Assembly (NCBI GenBank): GCA_001970855.1
Contig: LSSN01001090.1
Coordinates: forward strand, 1-48,647
DNA: 48,647 nucleotides
Source of the DNA: Smittium culicis
Taxonomy: Eukaryota; Kickxellomycota; Harpellomycetes; Harpellales; Legeriomycetaceae
Direction of reading: 5' to 3'
Position numbers and translations under genes: made by a program. Positions 44,474 to 48,647 of the stretch are shown here, piece by piece. The notes beneath the pieces are model-generated. The model did not search any database, was not told the DNA's origin, and was given only the letters and a program-made list of their open reading frames with translations. How positions within the stretch are numbered: the first letter of the stretch is position 1; each line of letters opens with the position of its first letter.

Positions 44474-45745
44474 TTACTCAGAGTATGCAGGAGGTAATAA
44501 ATTGATTTGAGCATTAGGCTCAGAGGGAGAGTAAAGGGGTAGATTGTTAAATTCAGTGAAGTATTCATTGGGGACGATGAACACTGGGAATACTGAAAAA
44601 AGTTTTTCGCGTTTGCCTTCAAAGTCAATGATGCAATACAATTTGACATAGTGAGAAACTTTAAAGATGCTGTTTTCAATGTCGAGTTGAGCAGATTTGT
44701 GGCTTGAAGAGGTTTGGAGGAGCATTTCATAAGAGTTTGAGGAAAAGAATTCATTTTTTGATACAGATTGGAAGGAGGATAAATTTTTGTGGACAGAGTT
44801 GATGATTCTGAGGTATCGCTTTGAGGCGATGACTTGACCAGTTGTTGAGCTTAGACTTTTAATTGAAACGCTTTCATTAAAGACGGATCCTATAGATATA
44901 ACTCTAACAGATTCGTGCAGAGGGAACAATTCAACAGAGATTTTGAGTTGTTGTTCGGTAGTGTAGATGGAGCTGTTGGTATAAATCTTCAAGTGTAGTT
45001 TGTTATCGAATGATTTGGAGATTAATCTGGGTAGAGAAGAATCAACTGAAGGTGTAGGGCTAAATGCAGGAGCAGAGGAGTTATGGTTTATAGTGGAAGG
45101 CAAATCAGCGAATGATGCGGAAGGAGAAGATATTGGGGAGGAGACCGGCGATGTAATTAGGGAGGATGAGGAGAGTTGGGTGGGTGTAGAGGTAAAAGCA
45201 GGCAATAAATCATCGACAGCTTCGATTAAAGGCTGGGGAGGGGCGACAGGAGGAGAAACCAACTGGTCGATATCGATGATGCGGCGAACGTATATTGGGA
45301 TAGATTTGGATACGTTCATAGAGAGGATATTTGCTTTTTCTAGGACGACTTTTAGTTTGTACTCGGTTTTCCCGTATTCAGTGTAAACGGTAGCCGGTAA
45401 GCTGCCTTCCATTTTGATGATGAAGGAGAATTCGTAAGTTTTAGGGAGGAAGAGGGAGCCGTTACTTTCATAAGATTCAAAAAGGACTTCTTTGTGGTCC
45501 AAGATCTGTGATTTTGAAGCGTAGCAGTTATTTACATTGAAAGAGGGGCTTTCATAATTTTCATTGACGAAGCCGTAGCTTGAAATACCAGATACGTTTG
45601 CGTATAATGAGCGTATTCTTGTCTTTGACTTTACGTGTAGGCGGACTTTGCCATAAAGGAGCTTTGAGCTTGCAGATTCTTCAGTTCCGTGGAAAAGGAT
45701 GGTGTCACTGTGGATATCTAGGCTTATTCTGGCACCGGACAACAT
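44474..45745 (-). CDS. Arrestin-domain trafficking adaptor with C-terminal PPxY
   Basis: A single-exon frame of 423 residues. The first about 155 residues form an arrestin N-like beta sandwich: ISLDIHSDTILFHGTEES, then FLPKTYEFSFIIKMEGSLPA and EYGKTEYKLKVVLEKANIL, the usual G-x-LP-x...G...Y-K-L-K pattern. A Pro/Ser-rich linker (about 165-240) leads to an arrestin C-like half (about 245-400). The protein ends LLPPAYSE, a PPxY motif at 418-421 that in this family binds WW domains of Rsp5/NEDD4 ubiquitin ligases. It would therefore act at the plasma membrane or endosomes as an adaptor for cargo ubiquitination. The cargo cannot be told from sequence. Confidence 0.85.
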   Translation of the reverse strand: MLSGARISLDIHSDTILFHGTEESASSKLLYGKVRLHVKSKTRIRSLYANVSGISSYGFVNENYESPSFNVNNCYASKSQILDHKEVLFESYESNGSLFLPKTYEFSFIIKMEGSLPATVYTEYGKTEYKLKVVLEKANILSMNVSKSIPIYVRRIIDIDQLVSPPVAPPQPLIEAVDDLLPAFTSTPTQLSSSSLITSPVSSPISSPSASFADLPSTINHNSSAPAFSPTPSVDSSLPRLISKSFDNKLHLKIYTNSSIYTTEQQLKISVELFPLHESVRVISIGSVFNESVSIKSLSSTTGQVIASKRYLRIINSVHKNLSSFQSVSKNEFFSSNSYEMLLQTSSSHKSAQLDIENSIFKVSHYVKLYCIIDFEGKREKLFSVFPVFIVPNEYFTEFNNLPLYSPSEPNAQINLLPPAYSE

Positions 45746-48111
45746 TTTATTTGAATTGGTTTACAGGGTTTATGATAAAGGGTTAAATCAGCAAAGAAAT
45801 AGGTATATGAAGAGTGTATAGTTTGTGTAGGGAGAAATGAAAAAAAAAAAGGTAGCAACAATAATATTTTTAGAATAAAATAAACATTAAAAAGGCAGTG
45901 TTTAAATAAAGACTTTTGGTATGTTTAGAGAGGTACTGTTTATTGAGGTAATATATTAGCAATATGAAATAAAATAGCAGAATTGACAAGAAAGTTATAA
46001 TAGCAGAGTAGATATATTTATTTAGAGCAGTAGTATGGTTATTTTGGTTTGACTAGAAAGAAAAGTACGAGCGGTGTAGATATTTTTGGATAGGAAGAAA
46101 TGTAGAAAGAGCCATAAGGAATTGTATATAGAAATCTAAAAAAAAAAACAAAAGTTAGTTTTTGATGGTCAAGTAAAATTGGCATTTACACTTGCATTTA
46201 TACTTTTTTAGTTTTTTTTTTTTTTTCATGTTGAGGCTTATATAAAATGAAGTAAAAAGTTTTTGGATTATAAAATGATCTGTCAAAATATTCAAATTTG
46301 TATAGGGGGTCGCGGCCAGTAAGGGCAGGGAGCGGCTTAGCGAGTATGATTAGGCGAATTTATTGGACAAAAGAGTTTTCATCTATAACTCATAAAATTG
46401 TATGGAAGCTTTTCAGAACAAGCTCATATTTATTGACGCTCTTTTTTGGCTTTGATGGGAAGGAGCTATTTTATGATCTTATTTTGCTAATGCCCTTATT
46501 ACTAAGAGCTTGACAGCCTCATTACTAAAGCAATTGTCAACTTTACTACTATGGCGATTGTCAACTTCACTATTATGGTAATTGGAATCTTTATTACTAA
46601 GGGTACTTTTGGGGGATTGGCAGAATCAAGCTCCGACTAGCCACTAATCAACGCCTCGATGCCGCACCCCTTGAATACGCTGTATGTACTGGCTGTTGCA
46701 TTCATATCTGATTAAATGGAGAAATATTGAGCTACCTTCAGAGTATATGATGGACCAATTATTGAGGACCTATTTCCGCAGCTGGATTGAATTAGTAACC
46801 ATGACATATTAAATTAGCATTTCATTGGCTGGTTATAGATAGCAATTCCCAACACAGGCTTCCATATTGACATCGCGATAAAAAAGGCTTAGCAAATCGT
46901 TTTTCGCAATTTATAGGGATTATAATGTTATATAATAATAACTTGATATCTGCCAATAGATTTCTGTTTACTTACCGTCTTCCGGTGTGCTTAGATGAGA
47001 AAAAAGTTACAAGTATAGCAATAAAAAAGATAGAAAGATCAGAAATAGAAATATAAATATTCATAAAAGCTAAAAAGATAAGAGATTCGGTGGAATGTGG
47101 AATGCGGAATGTGGGAAATTATGTTTACTTTTTAGGTAATTCTTTATGGCCGAGCAATAAAAAGCGACCAAACTAATCAGCAGCGCCAATGCATCGCTTT
47201 TCTAATCAGTGAAACATAGTCTGAATTGTCAGCAATTATCACCTGTTGAGCTGCATCATACTTTTTGGCTCAAGCAGAAATATCATCTGATATAGCTTGA
47301 CTATTCCTCGCCAATCACTTCAAATTACCAAACTTATATTCGCTTATCATTCAATAGCACATTTGCTATTTGCTAATACTCTGCTGCAAACCCAATAATT
47401 TTTAGCTCCTCAGAATCAAAATTGTTTTATTCCATCAGTTGGCTGTATTTCTTTCATCTGTATATAAATGGCCTTATTTGAGGATATGCATATTATCTCA
47501 TTTTACTGTACTTACCCAAAGAATTGATGCTACTATTGCGCTACACATTCAAAATAGCTGCTGATCACGCTTCAATTCTCTTCCTAAAAAAAAAAATCAT
47601 GCAATTGTCTGCTGCCCCCCACCCTAAAAAAAAACCTTTCCTTTGTATGTCCATGTCTGACACAATTACTTGTACGCTACTCAATTAAAGGCCTATCGCA
47701 ATATCCATTAAGAATTGAATTTTCCTATATGCCGTTATCTTTTTAGAAACGCTCCGGCATAATAACACCGCAACTTCTTGTACATTCAATTAAATGCGCT
47801 AAGCTTTTCGTCCAACCCGATTTTTTCATAAATGCGCCGATTTCTTCTCTGCTAATCACTAATTAATATTGCTCTATTCTGCCTCCGAAAATTAACATCT
47901 GATCTACCTTTTTTAGCTATAATTTATCTGATACCATACTCACCTCCCCCCCTCTTCCACGGGTAATAGTTGTTAGGGATTTAAACTAGGTCATGCAAGA
48001 AGCATCACCTTACTAATCACTCTTTCCAAACAAATTAGACTTTTTTTCCAACCTCCAATACGCTCCCAATTCTTAATTCCTCCTCGATTACACGCTTATT
48101 ATTTTCTGATA
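45746..48111. other. Intergenic, repeat-bearing, no supported gene
   Basis: Upstream of the arrestin gene. It holds an imperfect tandem repeat (46495-46605), a small GC-rich island near 46308-46345, and pyrimidine-rich DNA with C-tracts at 47615-47625 and 47945-47952. A stretch near 47135 (GGTAATTCTTTATG) matches 14 bases of the terminus of MITE-like element 1. Open frames here are short and show no family features. Confidence 0.5.
46495..46605. repeat. Imperfect tandem repeat, 23-24 bp unit
   Basis: Four full units and one partial unit begin CTTATTACTAA, CTCATTACTAA, CTTTACTACTA, CTTCACTATTA and CTTTATTACTAA; the middle units end ATTGTCAA or similar. The units have diverged from each other, so the array is not recent. 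Confidence 0.75.
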
Positions 48112-48200
48112 TGGGGGATTCTTAACGAAGAGAGCACTTTTAGGCATAAAGAGTTACAGTGTAAAAGTATCAAATTATAAATCTGGCCAATAATTAGCAG
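48112..48200 (+). mobile_element. Left end of a third MITE-like element
   Basis: TGGGGGATTCTTAACGAAGA, then GCACTTTTAGGCATAAAGAG, closely follows the left ends of the two elements at 28.4-28.9 kb and is preceded by TA. A convincing inverted right end was not found before the window ends, so the copy is truncated, diverged or continues outside. Confidence 0.5.
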
Positions 48201-48647
48201 TTAATGCATGAATGATGATTAACCCTAATTATTGGACAATTAATATTCCTTCTATAATCTTACTTGCTTAAATAAAATTCCCTGCAAAAACAATCACAAA
48301 TGAAATTGGTTAATTTTTTTTTTTTATCAAATAGTTTTACAGTATTTCGTTCATGTAAAAAAAGAGCTGGTAAAATTGGGTTAAAGTGCAAAAAAGAATG
48401 TAGTAACATATCAGCAATAAATATATAGTGTACATAAAAAAGTTATACATTATAACTATAACATATCAGATGAAAAGTATATGTATATACTATAAAAAGT
48501 TAAATTTTTTGTAAAAAAATCAAAAATTTTAAATCGCTTAAAATTAAGTTTGCTGTTTTCAGAATTTCGAAATTCGAGCTAGAAAGTTAAAAAAAAGTCA
48601 AAAAGCAAAAATCAGCTTACAGCGTACTACGCTGGTGATATATTTTT

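Noticed and set aside
46298..46513. 71-codon plus-strand frame in a small GC-rich island
   Set aside because: No ATG at its start, no recognisable domain, and its end overlaps the tandem repeat.

Overview
The window is eukaryotic nuclear DNA and very probably fungal. It is extremely AT-rich between genes, the genes carry short GT-AG introns (about 42 to 180 nt), and the proteins are typical fungal housekeeping and trafficking factors. The AT richness, the Asn/Ser-rich expansions, the F-box/ankyrin gene and the LINE debris fit an early-diverging lineage (Kickxellomycotina/Harpellales-like). That placement is inference only.

Left part (1-10,000): a hexanucleotide microsatellite, a 53-bp direct repeat, an F-box/ankyrin-type gene on the minus strand, and two paralogous HSL-type alpha/beta hydrolases on the plus strand. 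The paralogues share a TATA-like element, an intron and long near-identical blocks that alternate with diverged blocks, which looks like gene conversion. A 3' LINE fragment with a zinc-knuckle ORF lies between them.

Middle (10,000-28,000): an 8.8-kb intronless gene for a very large Mon2-like Golgi/endosome scaffold (minus); an intergenic stretch with two short retroposed elements that begin at the same base and show target-site duplications; a small pterin-4a-carbinolamine dehydratase gene (plus); and an eight-exon SLC12 cation-chloride cotransporter gene (minus), here rebuilt as a continuous 1,352-residue frame.

28,000-37,400 is a gene-poor, very AT-rich desert. It opens with two neighbouring MITE-like elements (inverted termini, TA duplications). 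37,400-45,800 is gene-dense: SAGA subunit Spt3 (four exons), part of an unidentified small multi-exon gene, a penta-EF-hand protein (four exons), an Afg2/Drg1-like double AAA ATPase (seven exons, GC-rich codons, no visible N domain) and an arrestin-type trafficking adaptor with a C-terminal PPxY motif. 45,800-48,647 holds repeats and no gene I can support.

Several genes belong to membrane traffic (Mon2, penta-EF-hand, arrestin adaptor, cotransporter), but nothing suggests they form one functional cluster. All splice models come from reading consensus sites and keeping family motifs in frame. I did not find an unmistakable new biological system; the best leads are the hydrolase mosaic, the short retroelement family and the truncated AAA ATPase.
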